The notes under the pieces: model-generated
What the model was told of the DNA's origin: nothing
The model's database searches: none
The model's input: only the letters and a program-made list of their open reading frames with translations
Origin: Serpula lacrymans var. lacrymans S7.9
Taxonomy: Eukaryota > Basidiomycota > Agaricomycetes > Boletales > Serpulaceae
NCBI RefSeq assembly: GCF_000218685.1
Contig: NW_006763302.1
Span: forward strand, 513,876 to 577,875
Reading direction: 5' to 3'
DNA length: 64,000 nt
Shown: one piece after another, positions 14,319 through 25,765 of the stretch
How positions within the stretch are numbered: the stretch's first letter is position 1
Layout: each line of letters begins with the position of its first letter
Made by a program: the position numbers and the translations under genes

Positions 14319-14391
14319 GCCTTGGTAGCTTAGTTGGTAAAGCACCAGACCATGAAAGCTGGAGTCCCAGGTTCAAGCCCTGGCCAATGCA
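14319..14391 (+). tRNA. tRNA-like sequence with intact Pol III boxes, anticodon arm damaged
   Basis: A 73-nt segment folds partly as a tRNA. Box A (TAGCTTAGTTGG) and box B (GGTTCAAGCCC) fit consensus. The D stem (GCTT/AAGC) and T stem (CCAGG/CCTGG, 7-nt loop) are perfect. The acceptor stem GCCTTGG/CCAATGC has one C-U mismatch. The anticodon region CCAGACCATGAAAGCTGG is 18 nt, one too long, and gives only four pairs with no proper 7-nt loop, so no anticodon can be assigned. It lies amid transposon fragments. It may be a decayed tRNA gene (Phe-like outer arms) or the head of a tRNA-derived SINE. Pseudogene status is more likely than a working tRNA. Confidence 0.45.
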
Positions 14392-14458
14392 TGTTTTCTC
14401 ATACTATAAACAAATGTCATAATTTGTCAACTATGTCATCCAACAGCAATCCCCCTCC

Positions 14459-15099
14459 TGTAGATATGTTTGATGGGTTCTGTCCAAAATGAATATAAAT
14501 CCAAATAAGACAAATCCAAGTTTGTCCCACACAGTGTGTCAAAGCTGTAGTAATAAAACAAGACTATGATACTGTTAGTAAAAGTTATGGAAAATATGAG
14601 AATAATAGCATACCTCAGTCTGATGGATGAAGACTGAGGTGCAGCCAAAAGTCAGAAACTATACAGTAAGTAGATAGCTAGTGATAGATCAAAAATGCAG
14701 ATGTACACTGTTGCATATGGATTATATAGACAATTCAATCCATTAACAAGATTTTGAGACAAATGGCTGAATGTATAATTTTGGTAAATAGACATTGATA
14801 TACAATATATATATATATTTAAAGAGTTTATGATATTATTAACTATAGAAATGAAATAAGAGACTATTAATGTGTCAGTGTGATTCTATAGGTATTGTAG
14901 TGTGTAGTTTCTTACCTCAGTCAATGAATAAGAGACTGAGCTGTTACAGTGAATGAGAAATGAGTAAGTACATATTTGCGGGAATGTCCGATGTATATAA
15001 TAGGAAGGTGTTTCATGTGCATGTGAACTTGTGCCACTGTGGTTGTTGATGTCTATCTATTGCTCATACTTGTTGTGTGTCGAGTACACACTCTCTACA
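14459..15099 (-). repeat. LTR of a Ty1/Copia element (3' LTR, minus orientation)
   Basis: The segment begins TGTAGATATG and ends CTCTCTACA, giving inverted termini TGTAGA. Just inside, on the minus strand, lies a purine tract (TCAAGGGGGGG, complement of 15100-15110), as expected of a polypurine tract, followed by Copia RNase H coding sequence. Two short CTCAGTC/GACTGAG hairpins occur inside (14613-14639 and 14915-14940). No second LTR was found; the element is truncated at its 5' side. Confidence 0.6.
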
Positions 15100-15112
15100 C
15101 CCCCCCTTGAGC

Positions 15113-16298
15113 CTAGCGTAGACCGACGTACAATGAAAATTTGTCCAACTTGACACGCAAGTAGGAGTTGGATTTGGTTAAGGTGAGTGCGTCTTGGTTA
15201 TTGGTAGCTATGATGGTGGGTTTTGCAGGGGAGTTGGGATCAATGTCAACTAGCAATGATTGGAGCTGTAGCGCTTCTTTTGGCGCAAAGGTGAGTGCAG
15301 TATATTTGGCTTCAGTGCTCAACAGGGCAACAATAGGCTGTTTCTTAGCATTCCATGATATCTGTTACACCACACATTTTTTGGACCTTTGACTTTCACT
15401 CTCCGCATTAACTTTTTTTCTTTATTTTCACACACTGTGCCATGTGGCACTTTCCATTTTGTTCAAACTCCACTTTCTTGTGCTGCACTGCTTTCCTTTA
15501 TTTTTAGATACAAGTCTCTCACGCAGTGGAGCTGGTCACATGGGCTGTGCCCTATGATATCATCAACCACTGCCTTCATCAACTGTACAGTACACATATA
15601 CAAACAAAACTGTAGTAGTATAAATACCCAATAGATCCAGGAGACTCCTCAGTGAGTCCTCCTGTTGTTTACCCACAACAAACTTGGTCCTACCTTAAGG
15701 GAGATTATCCTCTCCTCCATTTACCACTCTTTGCTTGTTTTTATTGTGCACCAGAGTATACAAACTTTGGTCATTACAATATTGGTCCCCCATTGAAGGT
15801 AAATACATATCCAGAAATTGAGTGACAGTGGGGTTGTGAGGCCCAGTCGCTATCTGAGTAGCCCATCAGTCCTTTGTTATTCCCTCCCAAGGTCAGTTTT
15901 CTTATTTTGGTCCCCTCCAAGTATCTCATCATTTGTTTTAGAGATTTCCAGTGTATGGGTGCTGGGTTGTTGGAGAATTGTGAGGGGATAGATATGGCAA
16001 ATGTGATGTTGGGTTGTGTACCTAGTGACAGGTACATTGGTTTCCCTATCACTTTGCGGTAAGGTATATGGTCCAATCTCTTTTGTTCCTCAATTGTACT
16101 TACTTGGTCCTTTGATAGGATTATACCAGGTTCTCGTGGTGTATAAAGAGATTTTGTGCCCTTTAGGCCAAATTGTTTGAGGATAGATTTGATGTACACT
16201 GTTTGGCTTATTGATACGATATGTGCCTTTTTGTCCCTTGTTATTTCAAAGCCTAACAACCATTTTATATAGATCACAATAGACAGAATTTTTTGCAC
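15113..16298 (-). pseudogene. Ty1/Copia pol remnant (reverse transcriptase end and RNase H), split by a solo LTR
   Basis: On the minus strand 16298-15784 encodes LLGFEITRDKKAHIVSISQ, YRKVIGKPMYLSLGTQPNI and GYSDSDWASQPHCHSISGYV, typical of the C-terminal part of Copia reverse transcriptase. The RNase H continues at 15360-15113 with KKQPIVALLSTEAKYTALTF. The two parts are separated exactly by the LTR at 15363-15778, and they rejoin in frame across the duplicated target. Gag, protease and integrase are missing upstream, so this is a 5'-truncated relic. Confidence 0.8.
15363..15778 (+). mobile_element. Solo Ty3/Gypsy LTR inserted in the Copia RNase H
   Basis: A 416-bp LTR starting TGTTAC and ending CATTACA, the same family as the LTRs at 30039 and 37357 but in opposite orientation. 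It is flanked by ATATC and ATATT, a 5-bp target duplication with one change. No internal Gypsy sequence accompanies it, so it is a solo LTR, probably left by LTR-LTR recombination. Confidence 0.8.
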
Positions 16299-16640
16299 TT
16301 CATTTAGGTATTCACAAAAAGTTCTATTGATAAACTACAATATACATCATGAAAACTTCACACTGCAAAATATAATAAAAACTGTTCAAAAGCACACCCA
16401 AAAAATTCACTACTTGATGAAACTAAAAGAAAGGATGTTGCAGAGGGAAGGTGTTGCAGAGGGAGAGAAATGTATTATGGAGGGAAAATCATTGGCCACA
16501 TAGGTGAAGAGGTTTATGTGGGATTTTTCAAAGAAGCCTAGCATTAAAATACAGTTAGTATGTACAGTTTGCACACAATAAAACATACCTTTTTGATAGT
16601 AATGATTTATCCTTTGTAGGACTGTAATATAGTTAGCCAT
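16299..16640. other. Gap between Copia and Gypsy remnants
   Basis: AT-rich sequence without a recognisable domain. A short direct duplication (GTTGCAGAGGGA at about 16438 and 16452) is the only structure noted. Confidence 0.3.
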
Positions 16641-17659
16641 TCGGTATCTAACCAGACCAGGTCACTGACCTTGTAATCAGGGGCTTTAGAGCATCTACAC
16701 TCTGCCCTGTCTTTCATCTGCTTTGCAGTTTTGAATAGTGCCTTGTGCATTTTGTCTAAGATAGATTTTATGTCTTTCACCATGTTCCCTGCAGCCTCAT
16801 TTTGCTTTTACTAGGCTCCACACCTATTCTTGGGAGGTACAACCTTGTGACCTTGAATAGTGCCTTTCCCATAGCCAATAGCTGTTTGATATTGTAAGAG
16901 AACTGGGCTATCTTTAGCTACTTGGCCCAATCTGTTTGCCTGCCATTAATAAATACCCAGAGATGCTGTTTCAACTCCTGGTTGAGTCTCTCCATTTGTC
17001 CATCTATTTGCGGATAGAACACCATTGATAATTTAGGTTTGATGCCCAGCATCCAGCAAAGTTCTTTCGTAAATTTGCTAGTGAATTGAGGTCCCTATCG
17101 GAGTTAACCATTTCCAGTAACCTGTGGATGGACCATACAAAATCTTTAGATAAATCTGCTGTACCAGCGGCTGTAATAGTTTTATTGGTGGGAATGAATA
17201 CTACTTCTTTGGAGAAGCAATCTACAACCACTATTACTGAATCACGCCCATTTGACTCAGGTAGATTCATTATGAAATCAACCAATATATCCTGCCAGGG
17301 ATTAGCTGGTATTGGATCCAGCATAAGTTTACTGGTTAGCGGTTGATGGGAGTTCTTTACTATGGCACAGGAAAGACAGGATTTTATATATTCCTGTACA
17401 TTTTTTACCATGCCAGGCCACATATAATTTCTGGAGATCAACTCCATGGTTTATTGTCACATAGGGTGCCCAGCCAATGGTGCGTTATAATGTCTATCTA
17501 TTGCCTTGATCCATGCAAACTCAGGCACATAGACTTTATCTTTATAATAAAAGATCCCGTTTGTTTATTTATAATTTTCATTGCTGTCAAAGTACACCTT
17601 CCCTTCTGATGGGATATCTTTCTTAAAGGCTTCTAGAAGATCAGAATTCTGCCCAATTC

Positions 17660-18330
17660 AAACATTGGCAACCCTGGATTGATCTCAGTATTACAATCAA
17701 GGCTTCAACATGATTGTAATTTGACTCTCATGGGTATTCCCGCCATTGGTTCCTGCCTTCTATTGTTCCCAGGGATTATAGATAGAAGATTCTTCCCTAC
17801 AACTGAGGATTGTTGTCTGGGTCAAAGATATAGCTGCTCAGATTACAGGGCTGAGCACTCCCTTTATGATGGTAGCAAGGAAATCTAGAGTAGATTCAAC
17901 TTGTCCTATCCTACTGTTATACAGGGGTTTTAAACATATACTAAGTAGGTAGTGAGTCCAAGCTCCTCCCCAAGCTGGGTTTATAAGTAGGAGCCAATAG
18001 TGTATAGACCTCCAGAGTCAAGAGCAAGGGGTTGTAGTCCAAAAGGAGTATCCTAGGGGAAATAGTAAACATAGATCAAGAGCATATGACCATAATATAA
18101 CTATAAGAAGTATCCTTGGAAGAACCATATGTCATGGGGGTATGGGGCTAATACTGTGTTGTCCAAGAAGAAAAGAGGAAAGATAAGATAATAGTATAAG
18201 GGTTGAAAGAGATAAGAGATAAGATGAGAAGATATAATGTTGGAAAATATGACAGTGGTAGGTGATAACCACTAGATAAGGAAATGCAGTTTAACAAATA
18301 GAAAGGAAAACGTTGAAGGAAATGAGAGGT
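17660..18330. other. Unassigned stretch inside Gypsy copy 1
   Basis: Between integrase and RNase H remnants there is about 670 bp, more than the short linker expected. It shows no homology by eye to copy 2 and no coding sequence. It may be linker plus another insertion; no termini or target duplication were found. Confidence 0.3.
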
Positions 18331-19032
18331 TATGGGAATTTGTAACAATCAGGGTAACACCTTTGTTGCCATCTTCAATGCTGTTGGCATGATACTCTTT
18401 TCTAGATAAAGTATCTGCCTTTCCCATAGAAGCCCCAGGTCTATGAACTGATTGATAATTAAACCTAGACAAGTATACCAGGCCTGTCTTTGGTTCAAGT
18501 CCTGGGCTGTCATAAAATACTCCAGATTTTTATGGTCAGTCCAGATTTTAAATTGGTGCCTAGCAGCTTTCAAGTAGTGCCGCCAGTGCTCTAAAGCTTG
18601 AATGATGGCCAGCATATCTCTATCATAGATTTGATAGTTGCACTCTGTAGGCAGCAAACTATACAATAAATAGGCACAAGGCCTCCAAAGATTGTCAGGG
18701 CATTTGATTGACAAAACAGCCCCAGTAGCAAAATCAGAAGAGTCAGATTCTAGCCGAAACTCTTTTTTTAATTCTGGAAATGCTAATATGGGTGCTGCTG
18801 TAGATTTCTATTTAAGCTTATCAACAATTCTTGTTCTTTAGCGCCCCAATGCCAGACAATGTCCTTTTTTGTGAGATTGTTTAACGGTCTCATTATTTTT
18901 GCAAAATTTTTAACAAATCTTCATTAAAAACCAAGGAAGGCCCTAACTCCTTTGATGCAAGTAGGTTCTGGCTATTCCAAAATAGCTCAAACTTTCTCAG
19001 AATCCATCCTGGTTCCATTTTAACCTATTATC

Positions 19033-19653
19033 TGTGAGGCAACAATAAACTATAACAAAAACAATACCCGTCTCCAACTGCACTTGCAGGGAGTAAGAGT
19101 AGACTCAGGGGTTTCTGATAAGGAATAAAGCGGATAATTCAAGTAATAGAAAGCTAAGGACTATACATGAATAGGTAAGGCTTTATATAGCTAACCGTCT
19201 ATCCCTCAGACCGAAAGAGGAATAAAAGGAAAGTGGTCTGAGGGGAAAATCAACCAATAAGAAAAAGGGACAACTATCATACAACTTTGAAGATTAATCA
19301 GCAGGTGAGAAAGTGTACTAATAATAAGTGTTGTCATGCATGTCCAGGAACTGTATCAGGTACGATCCTGGCTAAAGTGTCTATTAGTATCTCCAGGCAC
19401 TGATGGGGCTCGGAACTGGTTGGTGAGATGCTTACCACCAGTCCTTACCCATTGTGCTGGCTGGCTGGGAGCAATACCCAGTCTCTGATCTGCGATACAA
19501 AGTGGTAACAATGATTGAGAAAGCCTGTGAGGGCTATGAGAAGCAGGATCGCAAAAGATACCTCTAGCCCTAGAGCTAGAAGTGTAACAGGAAAAGTGTA
19601 TGAGAACCAAGACATGGAGTGAGAAGATAAGAAAATATTAAATGGTCCTTACA
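19033..19653. mobile_element. Solo LTR of a second LTR-retrotransposon family, inside Gypsy RT
   Basis: A 621-bp insertion interrupts the reverse transcriptase of Gypsy copy 1 relative to copy 2. It begins TGTGAGG and ends CCTTACA (near-perfect inverted termini) and is flanked on both sides by TTATC (19028-19032 and 19654-19658), a perfect 5-bp target duplication. It encodes nothing recognisable and differs from the other LTRs in this window. Orientation is undetermined. Confidence 0.8.
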
Positions 19654-21220
19654 TTATCATACAGAGGAAGTCTATTTTCTTCACTTTGAAATCATATATC
19701 TTGGGCTTGACAAATAGGTCCTATTCTTGTAAGCATTGAAGGACTTCTTGCACAATCCTGTTGTGCTCAGCCTCATCATCTGACTTTGTAAATATTAATA
19801 AACTGTCAATATAAATGATAACACAGTTTTCCATATCCACAAAAATTTTATTCATCATACTGTGGAAGGTTGCTGGTGAATTAGTCAACCCAAAGAACAT
19901 AACAAGGGGCTCAAAAGACCCTCAGTGGCATGTGAACGCAGCCTTCCAAGGATCTTCTTCTTTGATGTGTATATTATTATACCCCCATCTGAGATCCATC
20001 TTTGTTGAAATCTTGGCGCCAACCAATTTATCTATTAGGTGACTGATCAAAGGCAGTGTACACATCAACTGTAAATTCATTTAAGTAACAATAGTCTATA
20101 ATTATACACTTTTTATTATCTTTTTTAGGGATGAAGAACACCGGGATGTTATAGGGCTCTTAGAAGGTCTGATGCAACCCTTCCTTAGCTATTTGTCTAT
20201 ATTACTAGCAACCTCATCTCTTTCTGGAGCAGAGAGAGGAATCATGTATTCCTTTTGCGGTTTAAAAGTGTCCTTCAAATCTATAGCATGGTCCCAAGGC
20301 TTGGCCTCTGGGGAGCATTCTGATTTGTGTTTTAAAAAGACTTTCCAGAAGACATAGTACTCTGGAGGTACCAGCCTCTTAATCTCTTCTTTGGGTTTTA
20401 CCTTGTCATCATCATTGTCAACCTTATCTAGAGATCTGAGTTTGGCATAAATATGACCAGCATTTATCCTTTCCTCTGTCTTAGTTTGACGGACATGACT
20501 TGGCTTACCCAAATCATTACACTCCTGAGGGTAAAGTGACAATGTGGCAACCCCTATCTGCCAGTCTATCTCAGGATTGTGTTTAAATAGCCAGGCATAG
20601 CCTAAGATTAAATCAATCTTCCCTAGTTGGGTAACTTTGGTGGTGACTTGTTCTCTGTGTCCTTGGTACTCAACAACAAAAGAATATTTGTATATGATGT
20701 AGCAACCTGCATTAAGTGTACCATTAGTATTATAGACAAGAATAGACATATCTAAATTTTCAAGGGGGTGTTCTACTTGCTCCACCTAGACCTGATTTAT
20801 GAAAATACTATTAGCACCTAAATCAAGTAGTGCACATATTGGGTGTACTGTGCCTTGGGCAAGGTTTTCCACACCAACATTTAAGCAGATTTCCTTTTGA
20901 AATAAATATGTGTGCATCAACGCACACATTGAGATTCTAGTGGAAAGTGGCTCCAAAGAAGAAGAAGTATTGAAAGAAAGATAATGTTTTTCTACTTTAA
21001 GGTTTTCTATATTTTATTTCTCTTTTTTCCAGAATCAAGCATCCTAGTAGTTGTTTTGCTGGGGCCATGCTCCAAGGGAGATGCTGGTGTAGCAGTAGTA
21101 TTATAAATATTACAGTTGTATTGTTAATACAAGTATATACTACTGATAACAAATTCAGAAATTTATTTACCAGTTGGGGAGCCACCCCCTTTCCCCTATT
21201 GCTTGTGGAATGCCCCGGAG

Positions 21221-21953
21221 CGGTGTTGATGATAAGAACTGTAGTTAGAAAACCACACACAAAACAAACTAACTAACACACAATCCTCCCAGATTCCACG
21301 GAACTTGTTTATGGGCTTTGCCTCCTAGAACAGTGGGTGCTCTGGTTGTTTGTGGGGTGGTATGTATGATGATCCTTCAAAGTAAAACCCAGAGATGTAT
21401 GGGTTTGGGTTTTGAGGAGGAGGGATAGTTGGAATATAGAAGATAGGGGTTTTATAAGGAGTATAGACAAGCACTACTTTGCTAACTGTAGCACAAGGTA
21501 GGTTTGAGAACAACAAGGTGACGAGGTGATGAGGTTCCCAGTGATAGCAGGCTCCTGATGCACAAACTGTAGTGAACTGGAGCCACTGGTCCACCACCTA
21601 ATTGAAATCCGACGGTTCCATGGCTTTACCAATGGTCTGGTTGTAGTGGACCACCTGGTCAAACAAGGGAGGGAAAGGGGTAGTTCCAATTTGGAACAAG
21701 TGAGGCCCAGGCAGCATGTGGTAAGTGTAACTGTAGCAAAGACGATGGGCAGAGAATAGATGTACCCAAGTGAATGGGACAGCAATGTACATTGGTGACA
21801 CAAGGGGATGAACCTTCTCCAGCTTGAAAACTATCCACCCATGCTCTAACCAGGCAAGACAAGCAAACAATGATTTAATAGTAGAAGATGGCAGATTGAC
21901 ATCATGAAGATGGACCTGTTGCCCTATTTGGACCGGCAGCCAGGGCTTTGCTA
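21221..21953 (-). repeat. Element X, copy 1
   Basis: The minus strand matches parts of 32500-33786. It ends at ...ATCATCAACACC (21221), the same end as copy 2 at 33786. It contains an open frame, running in from about 21940 to 21598, whose product parallels that of copy 2 closely (VHPLVSPMYIAVPFTWVHL versus VHPLASPMFIAVPFTWVHL). Relative to copy 2 it lacks about 570 bp (32872-33448 there). It lies at the 5' side of Gypsy copy 1, beside an alpha-kinase relic. Confidence 0.7.
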
Positions 21954-21980
21954 ATATTGAAAGTGCTAATGTCTTGCTAA

Positions 21981-22870
21981 ATGAACAAGCTAACCTTAAT
22001 CTCTATCAGGCATTCTGTGAAGTTTTGTGTAGTTTGGTCTGCTAATAATGTGTCTATGATTGAGGAGACCCATTATGCTGATCAAGAAAGCATTAAACAA
22101 CTATATGGGAACCTTAAGCAGTGTCAATTACTTTCCGATAAAGATGCCAATGCAAAAACACCTCATTTAACCCTTAGGTTATTTGTGTATATGCCAGTGT
22201 TCTATGTCTGTGCTGAGAGCTATGGTGTACAAAACCTTCCTAGTGAGTTTTCTGCATATTTTCCCATTATAAACACTGACACATTATTGGTGTCAACTAG
22301 GGATTAAATAGAACATTAAGGATACATTTATAGGGAAAGTTATTACCCCCTTGCCCTCCACACCCAAGGATACAGGAAGTCTTGTATTTACCCTTTTCAC
22401 AGCTGTTTGAGCATTGCCTTTTGGCTTATCATATAGAGAGGTAAAATTCTCAGGTCATACAGAAGTTGGAAGTAATCCTGACCCACTGAAAAGCGCTGCT
22501 AATGCCTATGCTCATTATGTTGCAGTCGATTCTATATATAATTTAGTGCTTTTAGATATTCAAGGTACATGGCTTTTGCCTTGTTGTTATTTCTCAGCCA
22601 CTGATATTCATTAGGTATTATTGCACCTGATCGGAGTATCAATCCTCAGTCACACATGTAAATCCATTATTATTTCTGTTTTTGAAACCAGATTTTCAAT
22701 ATATTGATAGGACTGGCTATGCCTCTAGACATTGGGATCATGGTTTACTTGAAATCAAACAATTTCTGATGTAGCATGTGTGCATTAAAACATGCAAGGC
22801 ACTTGGTCTTGATACAGAAATTATGACATTTGATAGTGAAGGAGATGTAGTGCCCTCTGAGCAAACAAAT
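21981..22870 (+). pseudogene. Relic of an alpha-type protein kinase domain
   Basis: Frames on the plus strand keep alpha-kinase landmarks despite stops. 21981-22307 resembles the N-lobe (AESYGVQNLPSEFSAYFPII). 22414-22614 contains VKFSGHTEVGSNP and an AYAHYVAV...LVLLDIQGTW stretch, matching the KFSG...AFTHF...DLQG pattern. It is followed by a NPQSHM block, the DPQxHT-like zinc-site region, and at 22775-22810 by HVCIKTCKALGL, matching the terminal HxCxxxCxxLGL hallmark. Several stops and frame changes show it is not functional. Such domains are numerous in Agaricomycetes. It sits between transposon fragments, so it may have been carried by an element. Confidence 0.65.
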
Positions 22871-24251
22871 GAAAGTGCTGTAAGGCATCCTCTGCAACAT
22901 GGATTTGATTAGTAGTAATATGGACAAGTATAATACTCTTAACAAATTATCACAATTATGCAATCAGCTTTAGAAATAATTCAGAAATTTCTAATTGTCA
23001 GCTATCAACAAAGGTAACATAGCCAAAAAATACAGTTCAAATATTCTGAAAAGAGAGTTCTGTGAAGCCAAGTCCATTAAAAAATCTCTTGAGCTTGAAT
23101 GCTGTACTTGAGTATTGTAAAATGTATAAGATCTTCACTGCCTATTTCTTCCATCAATCCTTTGATAATAGTATGATCTACTGGTTGTAAACAATTTTCA
23201 GCATTATAATCTAGCATATAATATGTTTGGTGAGACACCAGATGGCAGTGACTTGTTTTTATCATGTCAGACTACATGAGTATCAAAGCTGTGCTTTAAG
23301 TCGTTGAGTTCTTGCTGGATCAACTTTAGCCACAACCATTGTACTAAATTACTATAAGTAACACTGGATTAATAGTGTTGCACTTTCAGAGTCCAGTGAA
23401 TGTATACTAATAATCATTATTCATCTCATTGTATATCCCATGACCTGCTTCCCAAAAAACCTTTACATTATCATCCCATTGAATCTGCAATGAGCATCAG
23501 CCACGCTAAATTGTAATATTATGGACACTTTTCAGGAATCGGTGAGCAGGAATTTTGTCAGGTGAAAGGTAGGGTGAGAAATACTCTCTGTAAAATAATG
23601 ATTATCAACAAATTGGTACAGATATAATGTAATCATACGGCAAAGCATTAGTATACTTATACATTTCTGTAGTCTCACTCCCACAATCTATCATATTGTG
23701 AAGAGACATACCTATTTTTGGGTTAGCAACTAAGTGAATGAGCTATATAATCATAATCATACCTTTTAATTCATACACAAGAGAAAGGTACAGGTACCCA
23801 ATAGTAGTCTTCAAGCGGTTGTTGGGTACTACCCAGAGACCAAGCTATTTCCTGCTCCACTGATCATGGACACCCCATATAGGAAACCCAATTAATATGA
23901 GTTTGTTGTGTCCATCCGAACTCCACCGGTGATGCAGCCCTAAGTAGACTAATGCTTGCAGACCTATTTTTTTGCCCTTGGGCTTATGCTGAGCAAAATC
24001 ATCTGGTTCATGTAGTAGCATTTTTTCAGCAACACAATCTCTAGATATTAGTTTTAGTTGTTACTGGCTACATATTACACTATGAAAGTAAAACAGTAAA
24101 CCATGCCTCATTAATAATTAACCTATTTCAGCAACAATGACTTCACAAATAATACAACGACCACAATGATTAAGAGGATCCTGAACAAGTTTCCGTTCTT
24201 GCAAAATTGTTAATGCCTTTGTTGTATTGGTACTGCCAAAAAGTCACTACC
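22871..24251. other. AT-rich gap without recognisable features
   Basis: About 1.4 kb of stop-rich sequence on both strands. The longest frames are below 75 codons and show no domain. Probably decayed repeat DNA. Confidence 0.3.
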
Positions 24252-24304
24252 TTTATAGCTTTGTCTGAGTTGTGCGCCAGAGTATCAAAACTTTGGTTGT
24301 TACA
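24252..24304 (+). repeat. Terminal fragment of a Gypsy LTR
   Basis: The sequence running through TTGTCTGAGTTGTGCGCCAG to TTGGTTGTTACA matches the ends of the Gypsy LTRs of this window. Only about 53 bp remain, directly beside the long-TIR element. Confidence 0.65.
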
Positions 24305-24308
24305 ATAA

Positions 24309-24747
24309 TGACTCCTAGGAGAATAATGGTGACTCCATGGAGAACAATGGTGACTCCATGGAGTGGTGGCTATGCTCCATGGAGAACAATAGCTGCTTTA
24401 GCAGAGACCAGGTTTATCCGGTGTCATACATAAAAAAGGTTTCATGTATGGACATGGCATTTCACGACATATTGTACCCCACCAAAAGTACCTCATCTTG
24501 AAGTACACATTCCAAAGTACTATGTCACAATGTTTTATATTTTGATGATCGCTAGTTCTGGAAATATGAGCCAAACAAGAATCCTTGTATCACACTTACT
24601 GTTAGCCAATGGCAGCCACACTGAAATTTGACCACATGGCTTGCACATGGTCAGATTCTGAAAAGGGAAAGTGAATTTCCCATGACATAATCTGCCTTTT
24701 TCTCAACAACCACTTCACCAATCACTCCAGTTTTGTGGGGAGTAGGT
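24309..24747 (+). repeat. Left terminal inverted repeat
   Basis: Starts TGACTCCTAGGAG and holds perfect 10-bp palindromes: CTCCTAGGAG once, then CTCCATGGAG three times, separated by AACAATGGTGA-like spacers. It ends at ...GGGGAGTAGGT. Confidence 0.85.
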
Positions 24748-25765
24748 AATACTTTCACACCCCTATCAGTCTGGATACTTTTGGAGGGCTTCCAAATAAG
24801 GAAATTCCCCAAAATTCTTGTTTTACTGTGGAGAAGGCTGAATTGGCATTTGTTTCTTATAAACAGAACACTGTGCCTGACTGAGTCATATCTTGCTCCA
24901 CATTTTCAAATTACTTTTCTATTCTTAGTCTCAAAAAGACCACTCTAGAATCATTCCCAATAGATGATTCTGGTCTTTTGAATTTCCATTAGATATTTTG
25001 GTACTACCATTTGTAATTACCAACTAGGAAGGAGCCCCTATAGCCAAAAGGTACATAAAGAGGCCAATTTTCCACCTTATAAAAAAAAGCTTTTACTTAC
25101 AAGCAGTCCCCACATAAGTGGACAACCACTCAGAAGTCAACTAGCTTTTACCTAGGAAGCATACAAGAGGTATTGCCCACCCTAGGAAGCTTAGTCATCA
25201 AGTCACATCTGTCACAGATAACAGTAGTCCAAGTGTGATTACAGTCTGTGATTGTTTATTATTTGCCACAAGTAGCTCTAGTATTCTATAGTTCATCCTC
25301 AAACTTATATCAGCCATCTATTGATCTGGTGTAAGCTCATCTGCAGTCAGTCATTGCAGCATAGTCAAATATTGCTTCACCCTTCTATCAACCATCAGTG
25401 TATCATAGTTTGTCCTTTACCAAGTGTAGGGCACTATTATCTTTATCCTATTAGTCTCTCAACAAGCGAGGACTATTATTGTCACACCTAATGTTGGCCA
25501 TATCTTAAAGCTAGTCACGTAACACTTCAAACTCACATGTACCCTCACACTTCTATTCACATACTACCACTTGTCCTTTATATCACCACGGATATATCTA
25601 CTATTGTTATATCAGTCTTCCAGAGCATGAGGACTATTAACATACTCACAATAAAAGGGATAATTAACTTCCACCCCACTAATGAACTAGGTTATTACCC
25701 ACTGTCCAGCTTAGGTTGTAAACTTCTGGTAACCCTAGGATAAAGAAGCTTTGGTAGCTATCCCA

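Larger units (their letters stand above)
16650..21220 (-). mobile_element. Decayed Ty3/Gypsy element, copy 1
   Basis: Minus-strand blocks align by eye with the better copy at 30-37.8 kb. In element order: protease region 20960-20500 (GHREQVTTKVTQLGKIDLIL, then GYAWLFKHNPEIDW), reverse transcriptase 20290-18760 with many stops, RNase H 18714-18349 (FKIWTDHKNLEYFMTAQDLN), and integrase 17550-16650 (ELISRNYMWPGMVKNVQEY; DSVIVVVDCFSKEVVFIPTN). No LTR borders it: the 5' side is replaced by element X and the 3' side ends in the integrase C-terminal region. A 621-bp solo LTR interrupts the RT (19033-19653) and an unrelated stretch lies at about 17660-18330. Confidence 0.8.

Noticed and set aside
14319..14391. 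Functional tRNA-Phe or tRNA-Met gene
   Set aside because: GAA and CAT triplets are present, but the anticodon arm has an extra base and cannot form a normal stem and loop.
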